DNA from: Bacteroidales bacterium
Lineage (GTDB): Bacteria > Bacteroidota > Bacteroidia > Bacteroidales > GCA-2748055
Assembly (NCBI GenBank): GCA_029210585.1
Contig: JARGFP010000004.1
Span: 188,537-250,536 of the forward strand
Length of the DNA: 62,000 nt
Reading direction: 5' to 3'
A program made the translations under genes and the position numbers. This document shows, piece by piece, positions 36,783-46,136 of the stretch. The first letter of the stretch is position 1. Each line of letters opens with the position of its first letter. Below the pieces are notes generated by a model. That model was not told the origin of the DNA. It ran no database searches and was given only the letters and a program-made list of their open reading frames with translations.

Positions 36783-38972
36783 ATGATAAAAAAGCAACAA
36801 CTTCCAATCATAAAACTGCGATCGGTGGTCCGGGCCGCCCTGTTCCTGGCCGGAAGTGCTGTGCTCTTTTTCAGTGCGCTTTTTTTTGCAGTGTATACCG
36901 GTGTTTTCGGTCGACTGGGTACGGTTGAAGAACTGGAGAACATCCAGAACCACCTCGCTTCAGAAATCTACTCCAATGAGAAAGTACTGCTGGGCAAGTA
37001 CTACTACCAGGACCGCACCAACACACCTTACCGTGAAATTCCAGGGCACCTGGTCGATGCGCTGATTGCAACGGAAGATGTGCGGTTTTACAGCCACAAT
37101 GGAATCGACAGGAAGAGTTCCATGAGGGTTGTGGTGAAATCCTTATTGCTCCAGCGCAACAGTTCCGGCGGCGGAAGCACCATTCACCAGCAGCTGGCCA
37201 AGAACCTCTTTCCCCGCGGGCGGCATTCTGTGCTGGCCATGCCGGTGAATAAATTCAGGGAGATGATCATCGGGGTGCGGCTTGACCGCGCCTATTCGAA
37301 ACAGGAAATCCTGGAACTCTACCTGAATACCGTTTCATTCGGAGAAAACACCTTTGGCATAGAAACGGCAGCGAAGCGATTTTTCAATAAGAAGCCACAG
37401 GAGCTGAAAACAGAAGAATCAGCGCTGCTGGTGGGAATGCTCAAAGGAACTTCCGCATACCATCCCGTACACCATCCTGACAGGTCTGTATCAAGGAGAA
37501 ACCTGGTCCTGTCGCAAATGGCCAGGCACCACTTCCTGGATCAAAAGACTGCCGACTCCCTGGGTAAGCTGCCCATGGAGCTGGACTACGTGCGGCTGTC
37601 CCACAATGAGGGACTTGCACCCTATTTCAGGGAACACCTGCGAATGGATTTGTTGCGGTGGGCCCGGGAAAATCCCAAAGAAGATGGTTCACAGTACAAT
37701 ATCTATACGGATGGACTGAAGATCTATACCACCATCAATGCCGACCTGCAGCGCTATGCCGAGGAAGCCGTACAGGCACAAATGACCCGGCTGCAAGGCA
37801 TTTTCGACCGTCAGTGGCAACACAGGGACCCGCTGGGCAATCAGCAGGCCTATATCACCAGTCATCTTCAGCAGACCCGTCCCTACCAGGGCCTGGAACA
37901 AAAGGGATTATCAGAAGATGAAATCATCGCAGCGCTGCGTGTTCCCAAAAAGACAGAAATATTTACATGGGAAGGAATGAAGGAGGTGGAGATGTCGGTC
38001 TATGATTCCGTGGTCCATTACCTGAAATTTTTACACGCCGGATTGTTGTCCATGGAGGCACGCACAGGCTATGTGCGTGCCTGGGTGGGCGGAATCCGGT
38101 CGGAGTATTTCAAATACGACCATGTGACATCAAAACGTCAGGCCGGCTCCGTCTTTAAGCCGGTGGTATACGCAGCTGCACTCCGGAACGGATTTACGCC
38201 GTGTACATATCTCCCCAATGATTCGGTGGTGTACGAGGAGTACAATCGCTGGACCCCAAAAAATACAAGGGGTGGATACGGGGGGTATTACTCGCTGAAA
38301 GGCGCGCTGACACACTCCGTCAATACGATCAGCGTCAGGTTACTGGAAGAAACAGGCATCGACAAGGTAATGCGGTTGTCAGAACAACTTGGAATCACAG
38401 GGAAGATGCCCGAAGTGCTGTCCCTTGCACTTGGAACGGGTGAAGTCTCCCTGGAGGAACTGGTGCAGGTGTACAGTGCTTTTCTGAATGAAGGCAGAAC
38501 CGTGAAGCCCATCTACCTGAAACGCATTGAAGACAAGTCTGGAAACGTGTTGTACGCCCAGGCACCGGTTGTTTCTGAGGCGGTCATCAGCCGGCGGCAT
38601 GCCCTGGAAATGACGGAGATGCTGAAAAATGTGGTCGACAATGGCACCGCGGCATCGCTGCGCACGGTGTACGGCTTTGACAACGAGATTGCAGGAAAAA
38701 CCGGGACGACCCAGGGAAATACTGACGGCTGGTTCATCGGGTATACACCGGTGCTGATCACGGGCGTATGGATCGGGGGTGACCATCCGCGTGTGCGGTT
38801 CCGTTATGGCGGGTACGGACAGGGTGCCGGTGCGGCACTGCCTGTATGGGCGAGGTACATGCAGAAGATCTACCGGGATCCGCTGTACCGGCACTCGAAA
38901 ACCCTCTCTTTCGGGATTCCGGTATGGGTGCAGACGGAGCTGGATTGTGAAGACTACCTGGATCCGGATTGA
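36783..38972 (+). CDS. bifunctional penicillin-binding protein (class A, PBP1-like)
   Basis: A 729-residue inner-membrane peptidoglycan synthase. It has one membrane helix (about 17-40) and a GT51 glycosyltransferase domain with catalytic Glu98 (ATEDVRFYSHNGID) and GGGSTIHQQLAKNLF. The transpeptidase domain has nucleophile Ser456 in GSVFKP, HSVN (SxN motif) and GKTGTT (KTG motif). The size suits the smaller Bacteroidota class A enzymes. It closes the core block and is followed directly by a minisatellite. Confidence 0.94.
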   Translation: MIKKQQLPIIKLRSVVRAALFLAGSAVLFFSALFFAVYTGVFGRLGTVEELENIQNHLASEIYSNEKVLLGKYYYQDRTNTPYREIPGHLVDALIATEDVRFYSHNGIDRKSSMRVVVKSLLLQRNSSGGGSTIHQQLAKNLFPRGRHSVLAMPVNKFREMIIGVRLDRAYSKQEILELYLNTVSFGENTFGIETAAKRFFNKKPQELKTEESALLVGMLKGTSAYHPVHHPDRSVSRRNLVLSQMARHHFLDQKTADSLGKLPMELDYVRLSHNEGLAPYFREHLRMDLLRWARENPKEDGSQYNIYTDGLKIYTTINADLQRYAEEAVQAQMTRLQGIFDRQWQHRDPLGNQQAYITSHLQQTRPYQGLEQKGLSEDEIIAALRVPKKTEIFTWEGMKEVEMSVYDSVVHYLKFLHAGLLSMEARTGYVRAWVGGIRSEYFKYDHVTSKRQAGSVFKPVVYAAALRNGFTPCTYLPNDSVVYEEYNRWTPKNTRGGYGGYYSLKGALTHSVNTISVRLLEETGIDKVMRLSEQLGITGKMPEVLSLALGTGEVSLEELVQVYSAFLNEGRTVKPIYLKRIEDKSGNVLYAQAPVVSEAVISRRHALEMTEMLKNVVDNGTAASLRTVYGFDNEIAGKTGTTQGNTDGWFIGYTPVLITGVWIGGDHPRVRFRYGGYGQGAGAALPVWARYMQKIYRDPLYRHSKTLSFGIPVWVQTELDCEDYLDPD

Positions 38973-39102
38973 GAGTGCATCTCCCTGACTCCTGTGGGAA
39001 GATGAAGCCCGGGACAATCCTGAATTCACATTGCTGTGCTGCAAGGGTTCAACGAGAGGACCGCTTTTTAGTAAAGGATTTGGCAGAAGATTTGACAGAG
39101 GA

Positions 39103-39258
39103 TTGGGCGGAGAGTTTGGCGGAGAGTTTGGCGGAGAGTTTGGCGGAGAGTTTGGTGGAGAGTTTGGTGGAAGGTCTGGTGGAAGGTCTGGTGGAGGGTC
39201 TGGTGAAGGGTTTGGTGAAGGGTCTGGTGAAGGGTTTGGTGAAGGGTTTGGTGGAGAT
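39103..39258. repeat. 12-bp minisatellite, open in several frames
   Basis: About twelve tandem units of GGNGRRNGKYTKGN type, starting as GGCGGAGAGTTT and drifting to GGTGAAGGGTTT. The + frames read GGEFGGEF... then GEGFGEGS... or AESLAESL... then VKGLVKGL. A minus frame reads HQTLHQTL... Each frame has an open reading frame of about 80-105 codons (38969-39286, 39031-39279, 39068-39322). No frame has a convincing start site, so coding is unproven. Confidence 0.85.
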
Positions 39259-39309
39259 GATTGCGTCTCTGAATTTTAAACAATAATCTGTCCGGGGTGT
39301 TAATTGCGT

Positions 39310-40254
39310 ATGAAAGCAGCATTCCTCACATCCTACGGGAAACCCGGGTCACTTCAATATGGAGCATTGCCCGAACCTGATCTTCGAAAAGATCATTTAC
39401 TGGTCCGGGTGAAAGCAGTTTCTGTCAACCCGGTCGACTGGAAAATCAGGCAGGGAGTGCTCAGGTTGCTGCTGGGATCCAGATTTCCGATGATCATCGG
39501 TTCAGACTTTGCGGGTGTTGTGAAGGAAGTTGCACCCGGGATACATGAATTCAAACCCGGTGACAAGGTGTACGGCGTTATACCGGCTTTTTCAAATAAG
39601 TCCGGGGCACTTGCTGAAATCGCCCATGTCCGTCAAAAAGATGCCCGGGCGATGCCGGAATGGCTCTCCTTTGAGGAGGCGGCATCGTTGCCCATTGCAG
39701 CGCTGACAGCTACGAATGGCCTGCGCAGGTGCGGCGTCAAGACAGGTTCGAAGCTGCTTGTGAATGGCGCCACCGGCGGTGTGGGACATTTCGCGGTACA
39801 GGCAGCAAAAGCGAAAGGGGCCCATGTAACAGCCACCTGCAGTGCGGGGAATGCGGAACTGGCCAGGGAGCTGGGGGCAGATGAAGTGTATGGGTACAGC
39901 GGGGAAAACACGATCCCGGCAGGAACACAATTTGATGCCATCCTGGACGCCTGGGGAATGATGGAGCGCAAAAAGATTCCGCAGCTCCTGGTACCCGGGG
40001 GTAGCTATGCATCGCCCTTATTAATCCCCTGGACAAAGATCCAGGCATTGATAGCCAGGATCCGCTATGGAAGGAAGTTCACTTCCTCCAACATGCGGAA
40101 AAGGCCGGAAGATTATGATGAACTGGAGGCGTTGATCAGGCAAAAAAACCTGAAGCCCGTGATAGAGCATACCTTCCCGCTGGAGAAAGCTGCCGAAGCC
40201 TTCGATAAGGCAGAATTCGGAAAACCGCGCGGGAAAGTGATCATATTGGTATAA
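39310..40254 (+). CDS. NAD(P)-dependent quinone-oxidoreductase-like MDR protein
   Basis: A 314-residue medium-chain reductase without zinc ligands. The N-terminus MKAAFLTSYGKPGSLQYGALP and GSDFAGVVKEVAPGIHEFKPGDKVYG are the MDR substrate domain. The cofactor motif is VNGATGGVGHFAVQAAKAKGAHVTA. The C-terminus has HTFPLEKAAEAFDKAEFGKPRGKVI. It most resembles the reticulon-4-interacting/quinone oxidoreductase subgroup. Monocistronic, right after the minisatellite. Substrate unknown. Confidence 0.88.
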   Translation: MKAAFLTSYGKPGSLQYGALPEPDLRKDHLLVRVKAVSVNPVDWKIRQGVLRLLLGSRFPMIIGSDFAGVVKEVAPGIHEFKPGDKVYGVIPAFSNKSGALAEIAHVRQKDARAMPEWLSFEEAASLPIAALTATNGLRRCGVKTGSKLLVNGATGGVGHFAVQAAKAKGAHVTATCSAGNAELARELGADEVYGYSGENTIPAGTQFDAILDAWGMMERKKIPQLLVPGGSYASPLLIPWTKIQALIARIRYGRKFTSSNMRKRPEDYDELEALIRQKNLKPVIEHTFPLEKAAEAFDKAEFGKPRGKVIILV

Positions 40255-40600
40255 CAAGTATTTTGGATGCATTCCTGTCATTTACTGCACCAGTTTCACG
40301 CTTTTTTTCCGTAGTATCCACAAGCCGGTCATCACCCCCGGGAATAAAAAAAACGTTGTGGCCATCATCAACTTAAAAAGGCACGTAAGCTGTAAGGATT
40401 CCCAGTATAAGTATAACTCTGAACCTGTAAAAACTGCCTGTCCTGCCCGGAAGCTCCTGGATATTTTTCATGGTGTAACAACAAAGTGGCAGTTTAAAAG
40501 TTTTAGGAGCCTGGCGGCAGTCGTTGAATTTTTATCAAATGGTCCCGGGAATATTGATTAACTTTACCGCAGCGAAAATTTCGAAAAAGCGCTGCCTTCT
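40255..40600. other. intergenic region with a possible decayed membrane-protein gene
   Basis: On the minus strand a short frame (40282-40368) reads MMATTFFLFPGVMTGLWILR then a basic tail to a stop, and an adjacent frame reads LILILGILTAYVPF. Together they look like the frameshifted end of a small membrane protein. Otherwise no gene is seen. The promoter of the regulator at 40601 should lie here. Confidence 0.35.
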
Positions 40601-41161
40601 TTGAAAATATATATTAAAAATATGGTGTGTATTCGCTGCCAGATGGTAGTGAAATCGGAGCTTGAAAAACTGGGACTTCAGTATGTTGATGTAAAAATCG
40701 GAGAAGCCAATATCGTAGAAACCATACTGCCCGAACAGTTGGAGCAACTGGATACCTCGCTTAGAAAGTCCGGACTTCAGCTGATGGACGACAAAAAAAG
40801 CATCCTTGTAGAAAGAATAAAAAGTGCAATAATAGAACTGGTGCATTACAAGGATGAACAGATCAGGATAAACCTTTCAGATTTCCTCAGTGATAAACTC
40901 AACCACGATTATACGTACCTGTCCAACCTGTTTTCCGAAGTAAAAGGTACCACCATTGAAAAATTCTACCTGGCGCACAAGATTGAAAAGGTAAAAGAAT
41001 TGATTGTTTACGATGAGCTCAATCTGACTGAAATTGCATATAAGATGCATTACAGCAGTGTTGCCCACCTGTCCAATCAGTTCAAGAAGATTACCGGACT
41101 CACTCCTTCCCACTTTAAAAAGCTCAGAAACAAACGGAGAGATACCCTTGAGGATGTGTGA
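40601..41161 (+). CDS. AraC-type regulator with N-terminal HMA-like CxxC domain
   Basis: A 186-residue regulator. Residues 1-70 look like a heavy-metal-associated fold (IYIKNMVCIRCQMVVKSELEKLG, CxxC at 10-13). Residues about 85-180 are an AraC double helix-turn-helix (YLSNLFSEVKGTTIEKFYLAHKIEKVKELI, then LTEIAYKMHYSSVAHLSNQFKKITGLTPSHFKKLR). The start is a TTG at 40601; no ATG gives the complete HMA strand. The pairing suggests metal- or thiol-responsive control, but no metal transporter is adjacent. Such short HMA-AraC proteins are common in Bacteroidota. Confidence 0.8.
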   Translation: MKIYIKNMVCIRCQMVVKSELEKLGLQYVDVKIGEANIVETILPEQLEQLDTSLRKSGLQLMDDKKSILVERIKSAIIELVHYKDEQIRINLSDFLSDKLNHDYTYLSNLFSEVKGTTIEKFYLAHKIEKVKELIVYDELNLTEIAYKMHYSSVAHLSNQFKKITGLTPSHFKKLRNKRRDTLEDV

Positions 41162-41269
41162 ATGATGTAACATTTAACCTCAATTGTATAATTGCGCTCC
41201 ATGCCTTTGCAGGTACCTTTGTTCCTACCTGAGAATCACTTTACATGGAAACGTCAGAAATCAGAAATC

Positions 41270-41398
41270 ATGTCAAAATCAAAAGAAACCAAGACAAAAA
41301 ATACCAAAAAAACAGCTGTCAGAACACTTAAAGAAAAACGATCTGATAAAGCTGCCAAACGCATGGAAAAGGATAACAAAAGCAAGATTGTGCTCTAG
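41270..41398 (+). CDS. small basic lysine-rich protein
   Basis: A 42-residue very basic protein (MSKSKETKTKNTKKTAVRTL ... KIVL). Short Lys-rich proteins of this type recur in Bacteroidota and may bind nucleic acid. The start ATG at 41270 is preferred over an in-frame upstream one at 41192. It lies between the HMA-AraC regulator and the glycosyltransferase gene. Function unknown. Confidence 0.55.
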   Translation: MSKSKETKTKNTKKTAVRTLKEKRSDKAAKRMEKDNKSKIVL

Positions 41399-41490
41399 TT
41401 GCTTGCTTTAGGAATCCATCAGTCACATTTTCCCGGAGGTAAGAACATCTCCGGGCAATATTGCCATTTCCTGCATTAAAATCATATCGA

Positions 41491-43725
41491 ATGAAATTAG
41501 CATACATTGGTACCTATCCGCCCAGGGAATGCGGGATTGGCACCTTCACCAGGAACCTGTTTAATTCTATGCTGGTACCACATGGAAAAAACAAAAATGA
41601 ACATTCCGGATTTGTCGTGGCCATGAACGATAATGATCTTGTGTACCAGTATCCGCCAGAGGTAAAACTGAATATCAGGCAGGAAAACCAGGAAGATTAC
41701 ATCAATGCAGCCAGGTTCATTAACCTGAGCGGCGCCGATATATGCATCCTGGAGCATGAATTTGGCATTTATGGCGGACAAAGTGGTGTATATATACTTC
41801 CGTTGCTCCACAGGCTCGAAATTCCAATTATTGTTACACTCCACACAATTCTTAAAAACCCCTCCTATAATGAAAGGGCCGTTCTCTCAGAGATATGCAA
41901 AATGGCCCACACTCTGGTGGTGATGACAAACAAAGCGATTACATTCCTGGTGGAGATATACGGTGTGTCCAGGGAAAAGATCGAACTCATAGAACATGGT
42001 GTGCCCGATATCCGTTTTAGCCAGGAGGAATCCAAAAAGGAATTTAAACTTGAGCACAGGAAAGTGCTGCTAACTTTTGGATTTATCGGTCGGAACAAAG
42101 GCATCGAAACCGTTATCAAAGCATTGCCGGGAGTAGTGGCAAAGCATCCCGAAGTGATCTATATAATACTGGGTAAAACCCATCCCAATGTGTTGCGGCA
42201 TTCCGGGGAGGAATACCGGATCTATTTATTGCGCCTGGTGAAAAGTCTGCACCTGGAACGGCATGTGGTATTCCTGAATGAATTCATTAACGAGGTGGAT
42301 TTATTTAAATACCTCTATGCCTGTGATATCTATATTACGCCCTATTTGAATGAGGCCCAGATTACCAGCGGAACACTCACCTATGCTGTAGGTGTAGGTT
42401 CTGCAGTTATTTCAACACCTTTCTGGCATGCTGAAGAATTGCTTGCCGGGGGAAGGGGTCTGCTTTTTGATTTCAATGATTCCGAAAAGCTTGCCACCCT
42501 TCTGTCCCGTCTCATGCAACATCCTGAAGAGCTTCAAAAGCTGCGGGAAAGTGCAGCTGCCTATGGCAGGAAAATTACCTGGCCAAAATCAGGAAGCAAT
42601 TACCTGGAACTGGCTTCCCGGGTATCTGCAGGGGAACGCCTTCCCATTGAAAAAAATGCGTCGGTTTTTGACCTGTTGATCCTGCCGCAGTTTTCCCTGG
42701 CACATATCAACCGGCTGACAGATGATACGGGTATTATCCAACATGCAAAGTTTGGAATTCCAAACCTGAAAGAAGGCTATTGCCTGGATGACAATGCACG
42801 GGCATTACTGATGGTATTGATGGCGTACCGTCAAACCAAGGACGCCAGGGCCCTGGAATTGTCGCCCATCTACCTGAGTTACATCCACTACATGCAGAAT
42901 CCTGATGGGACCTTCCGGAATTTTCTGAGCTTCAGCAGATCCTTCCTGGATGAGGTAGGCTCTGAGGATTCCTTCGGCAGGACAATCTGGGCATTGGGGT
43001 ATTTGCTGGCAAATGCCCCCAATGATGCCTATTACCAGACAGGCCGGCTGATGTTCTTCAATGCGGCTCCCAATTTCGAAAAACTACAGTCTATCAGGAG
43101 TATAGCAAATATGATGATTGGCATATGCTATTATCTGAAAACGAATCCAGGGGATGATTCCATGACCGAAAGGCTTCGAAACATGGCCAACAGCCTCATT
43201 AAACATTATGAAGAAAACAGTTCTCCGGATTGGAGCTGGTTTGAAACCCTGCTTGCCTATGACAATGGCATCTTACCGCTGGCGTTGCTGCACTCAGCCG
43301 AAATTCTTCATGACGCCAGGATCACCCGGGTGGCGATTGATACCATGGACTTCCTTACAAAACATACAATCAGGGACAATTACCTGTCCATCATTGGGAA
43401 TGAAAAATGGTACAAGAAAAATGGGGAGCGTTCTGTATTTGCCCAGCAACCGATTGATGCCATGGCCATGGTGCTCATGTACCACCAGGCATACCACCTG
43501 ACAAGAGACAAGGAATACCTGTCCAAGCTATATACTTCCTTCCTTTGGTTCCTGGGTGAAAATGACCTGCGTATGAGTCTCTACGATTTTGAGACCAAGG
43601 GATGCTGCGACGGCTTTGAAAAGTACGGGGTAAACAGGAACCAGGGTGCTGAGAGTTCACTGGCATACCTGATCTCGCACCTTACAGTTTTGCAGGCATA
43701 TGAAGAACTTCAATTCAACGGCTAA
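41491..43725 (+). CDS. GT4 glycosyltransferase fused to an alpha-helical C-terminal domain
   Basis: A 744-residue protein. Residues 1-375 are a GT-B glycosyltransferase (MKLAYIGTYPPRECGIGTFT, FGFIGRNKGIETVIKALPG, then TPYLNEAQITSGTLTYAVG as the donor site). Residues about 400-744 form an all-helical domain with repeated aromatic turns (YCLDDNARALLMVLMAYRQT, SFGRTIWALGYLLA, GILPLALLHSAEIL), resembling an (alpha/alpha)6 toroid of glycan-processing enzymes. Its 3' end overlaps the convergent GH130 gene by 4 bp. Together they suggest synthesis and phosphorolysis of a mannose-containing glycan. Start ATG at 41491. Confidence 0.85.
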   Translation: MKLAYIGTYPPRECGIGTFTRNLFNSMLVPHGKNKNEHSGFVVAMNDNDLVYQYPPEVKLNIRQENQEDYINAARFINLSGADICILEHEFGIYGGQSGVYILPLLHRLEIPIIVTLHTILKNPSYNERAVLSEICKMAHTLVVMTNKAITFLVEIYGVSREKIELIEHGVPDIRFSQEESKKEFKLEHRKVLLTFGFIGRNKGIETVIKALPGVVAKHPEVIYIILGKTHPNVLRHSGEEYRIYLLRLVKSLHLERHVVFLNEFINEVDLFKYLYACDIYITPYLNEAQITSGTLTYAVGVGSAVISTPFWHAEELLAGGRGLLFDFNDSEKLATLLSRLMQHPEELQKLRESAAAYGRKITWPKSGSNYLELASRVSAGERLPIEKNASVFDLLILPQFSLAHINRLTDDTGIIQHAKFGIPNLKEGYCLDDNARALLMVLMAYRQTKDARALELSPIYLSYIHYMQNPDGTFRNFLSFSRSFLDEVGSEDSFGRTIWALGYLLANAPNDAYYQTGRLMFFNAAPNFEKLQSIRSIANMMIGICYYLKTNPGDDSMTERLRNMANSLIKHYEENSSPDWSWFETLLAYDNGILPLALLHSAEILHDARITRVAIDTMDFLTKHTIRDNYLSIIGNEKWYKKNGERSVFAQQPIDAMAMVLMYHQAYHLTRDKEYLSKLYTSFLWFLGENDLRMSLYDFETKGCCDGFEKYGVNRNQGAESSLAYLISHLTVLQAYEELQFNG

Positions 43726-45200
43726 ACACCAGCGGTTTTTTTCAGCACATCCAGAAGTTCCCTTACATTAACCGTTGCATAGGTAGATGCGTAGTCAGAC
43801 ATTGCATAGGGGATAATCAGATCGTCATTGTGAATCAGGGAACCGCACGAATATACCACATTCGGGACATAGCCCTCTCTTTCCTCTTCATTGGGTACAA
43901 GAAGGGGTGTTTTTAAGCGCCCGATCAGCTTTGTCGGATCATGCAGGTCCAGTAAAGAGGCTCCAAGCACATATTCGCGCATAGGGCCAACACCATGTGT
44001 GATCACCAGCCATCCCTCTTCCGTTTCAATGGGAGACCCGCAATTCCCTATCTGAATGAGCTCCCAGGGGTATTCGGGCTGCTGCAGCAGGGTTGCCTCG
44101 CGCCACAGGGTAATATTCTCGGAAAAGGAAATATAATTATTGAATCCATCAAGCCGGCAGAGCATGGCATATTTTCCATTCACCTTCCTGGGGAACAACG
44201 CCATGCCTTTGTTCTGAGTAATTTCCCCATGGAGCGGGAGAATTTTAAAATGGTAAAAATCTGTTGTTTCCAGCATTTTGGGTAAAATGGTCGACCCATC
44301 ATAAGCTGTAAAAGTTGCATAGTAGGCAGGTTTCCCATCCTCATCCGTGAATTTCACGAAACGTGCATCTTCAATTCCATTTTTCTCATTTACCGATACG
44401 GGAAAAATAACCCGTTCACTAAGATTCGTATCCAGGGAGAATTGCAATTCATAATGAGTTGAGGCCAGCCAGATAATCTGGTTAAAAAGCAACTCTTTAT
44501 CTGATTCGGGATAATGCGCTTTCCTGGCTTCGTCAATACAGTTTCGTAATTCCTCGTAGGTAAATTCATCATTTAGCCGGTCCAGGATCAGGTTGGGCGG
44601 AATAATGCTGTTGATATCCTGCATATCATCCAGTTTTTGGCCGAACGATTTTTTATTATACACATGTCGCCGGATATGCTCAGCCTCCTCCAGCATATTT
44701 CCGACCGGTTCAAGAATCAGGTTATTCTGTTGATCCAGCACCCCGGTCCTGAATACAATCGAGGATATATGCCCTTCGCCTGTAGCCCTGAAACTAATGA
44801 TTACCCTGCGTTCACCGGGCCCGGTATCCGTCTGCCAGGGATGTTCAATGATGGAGGGATTAAAAAAAGCGGCTGATTCGATGGAATATTCCATCGTGAA
44901 ATACGAACCGATTAAAATCTTTCTCGTACCGGTGAGTGTTTCCGGATCAATACCCAGTTCTGAAAAGAGATGGACAACTTTCCTGAAATGGTTTTCAAAT
45001 ATTTTAGAGATATTCCGATGCCGCATTGAATAATCGCGCAGCGTCTGGTTCAATGCATCACGGGCCTCGTTCTCTATTAATTCCAAAACAGCCTGGATAA
45101 GACTCCTGGATCGCTTATCGTTTGTATACAGAAACCGGGTGATTACCCTGCTGGAATCAGGGATGAAAGGTGTGTTTTTCCTGTTGACAGTTACCTGCAT
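43722..45200 (-). CDS. GH130 family mannoside phosphorylase-like protein
   Basis: A 492-residue five-bladed propeller enzyme of GH130, which cleaves beta-mannosides with phosphate. Supporting segments are SVNEKNGIEDARFVKF (the Asp of the IEDAR motif is the likely general acid), YYATFTAYDG, GNCGSPIETEEGWLVITHGVGPMREYVLG and NVVYSCGSLIHNDDLIIPYAMSD. An N-terminal 170-residue extension is helical. There is no signal peptide, so it is cytosolic. It is convergent with and overlaps the GT4 fusion gene by 4 bp. Whether it acts on beta-1,2- or beta-1,4-linkages cannot be told here. Confidence 0.87.
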   Translation of the reverse strand: MQVTVNRKNTPFIPDSSRVITRFLYTNDKRSRSLIQAVLELIENEARDALNQTLRDYSMRHRNISKIFENHFRKVVHLFSELGIDPETLTGTRKILIGSYFTMEYSIESAAFFNPSIIEHPWQTDTGPGERRVIISFRATGEGHISSIVFRTGVLDQQNNLILEPVGNMLEEAEHIRRHVYNKKSFGQKLDDMQDINSIIPPNLILDRLNDEFTYEELRNCIDEARKAHYPESDKELLFNQIIWLASTHYELQFSLDTNLSERVIFPVSVNEKNGIEDARFVKFTDEDGKPAYYATFTAYDGSTILPKMLETTDFYHFKILPLHGEITQNKGMALFPRKVNGKYAMLCRLDGFNNYISFSENITLWREATLLQQPEYPWELIQIGNCGSPIETEEGWLVITHGVGPMREYVLGASLLDLHDPTKLIGRLKTPLLVPNEEEREGYVPNVVYSCGSLIHNDDLIIPYAMSDYASTYATVNVRELLDVLKKTAGV

Positions 45201-45452
45201 GTTCCATTTATATTATTTCGTTAAAGTTAATCGCAATACCATAACATCAGAGCTTTTCTTCATATAATTCACATTATGAACATTTTTCAGCCAGTTGTTC
45301 CTTTTCGGCTGCATTTAAGACAGCACTATAATGTGTGAATTATGTAATAAGTTGTTGCAATTACATAATACCTTGTCACAGGATAACCCGTTCTTTACCA
45401 ACCAAAACCCCGATCCATACTGGAGAAGGAAATAAATTAACAACAGATAAAT

Positions 45453-46019
45453 ATGAAATCAATGAAATTCTTAATCGGTATGATTGCAGCACTCATGATT
45501 ACCAGTGTTGCAAGTGCACAACACAGCAGTTCTCCCAGAGGATTAGTAAATCTTGGAATCAAGGCCGGGGTAAATATGTACAAGATCAGCAGTGACGGCA
45601 ACACTGTATATGACCAGATGACAGGATTTCATCTGGGACTGCTGGGTCATATCCATCTGGATCACATATGGGCAATTCAGCCTGAGTTGGTCTATTCAAG
45701 CCAGGGAGCACAAAGCGGGGGAAATGAACAGAAGCTGGGCTATATCAATGTTCCTGTCCTCCTTCAGTATATGTTTGACAATGGATTCAGATTACAAGCC
45801 GGCCCGCAACTGGGACTTCTGGTCAGAGCAGACAATAAAAGTGAGTTAACTTCCTTCGACCTTGGTGTTAGTGCAGGGGTCAGTTATGTAGTTCCCTCAA
45901 CAGGTTTTGGTGTAGATGCAAGGTATAATCATGGATTAAGCAACATTAATCAAAACGACGCTGTAAAATCTTTTAACAGGGGAATTCAACTGGGTCTCTT
46001 TTATATTTTTGGTCATTAG
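45453..46019 (+). CDS. PorT-like outer-membrane beta-barrel protein (copy 1)
   Basis: A 188-residue protein with signal peptide MKSMKFLIGMIAALMITSVASA followed by QHSSS. The rest is amphipathic beta strands of the outer-membrane-barrel class (NLGIKAGVNMYKIS, AIQPELVYSSQGAQ, VPVLLQYMFDNGFRLQAGPQLGLLVRA), ending in FYIFGH. About 80% of its residues match the protein at 59441, and the upstream 120 bp also match. The role may be envelope structure or stress response; unknown. Confidence 0.85.
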   Translation: MKSMKFLIGMIAALMITSVASAQHSSSPRGLVNLGIKAGVNMYKISSDGNTVYDQMTGFHLGLLGHIHLDHIWAIQPELVYSSQGAQSGGNEQKLGYINVPVLLQYMFDNGFRLQAGPQLGLLVRADNKSELTSFDLGVSAGVSYVVPSTGFGVDARYNHGLSNINQNDAVKSFNRGIQLGLFYIFGH

Positions 46020-46136
46020 ACAAGTATTCAATCTAAAACATTGGCCATAAGAGAGATCACTTTCCAGGCCAACTTTTGGCAGGAGAGGAGAGCAGATCAG
46101 ATGAGGCAGCTAACAGTTACGCGACGTTTGACTGGC

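Noticed and set aside
39031-39322. Calling one of the minisatellite frames a gene
   Set aside because: All three frames are open because the unit length is a multiple of three; none has a clear start site or homologue.
40358-40561. 67-codon + strand frame upstream of the HMA-AraC regulator
   Set aside because: No domain or ribosome site, and the opposite strand holds remnants that look more protein-like.
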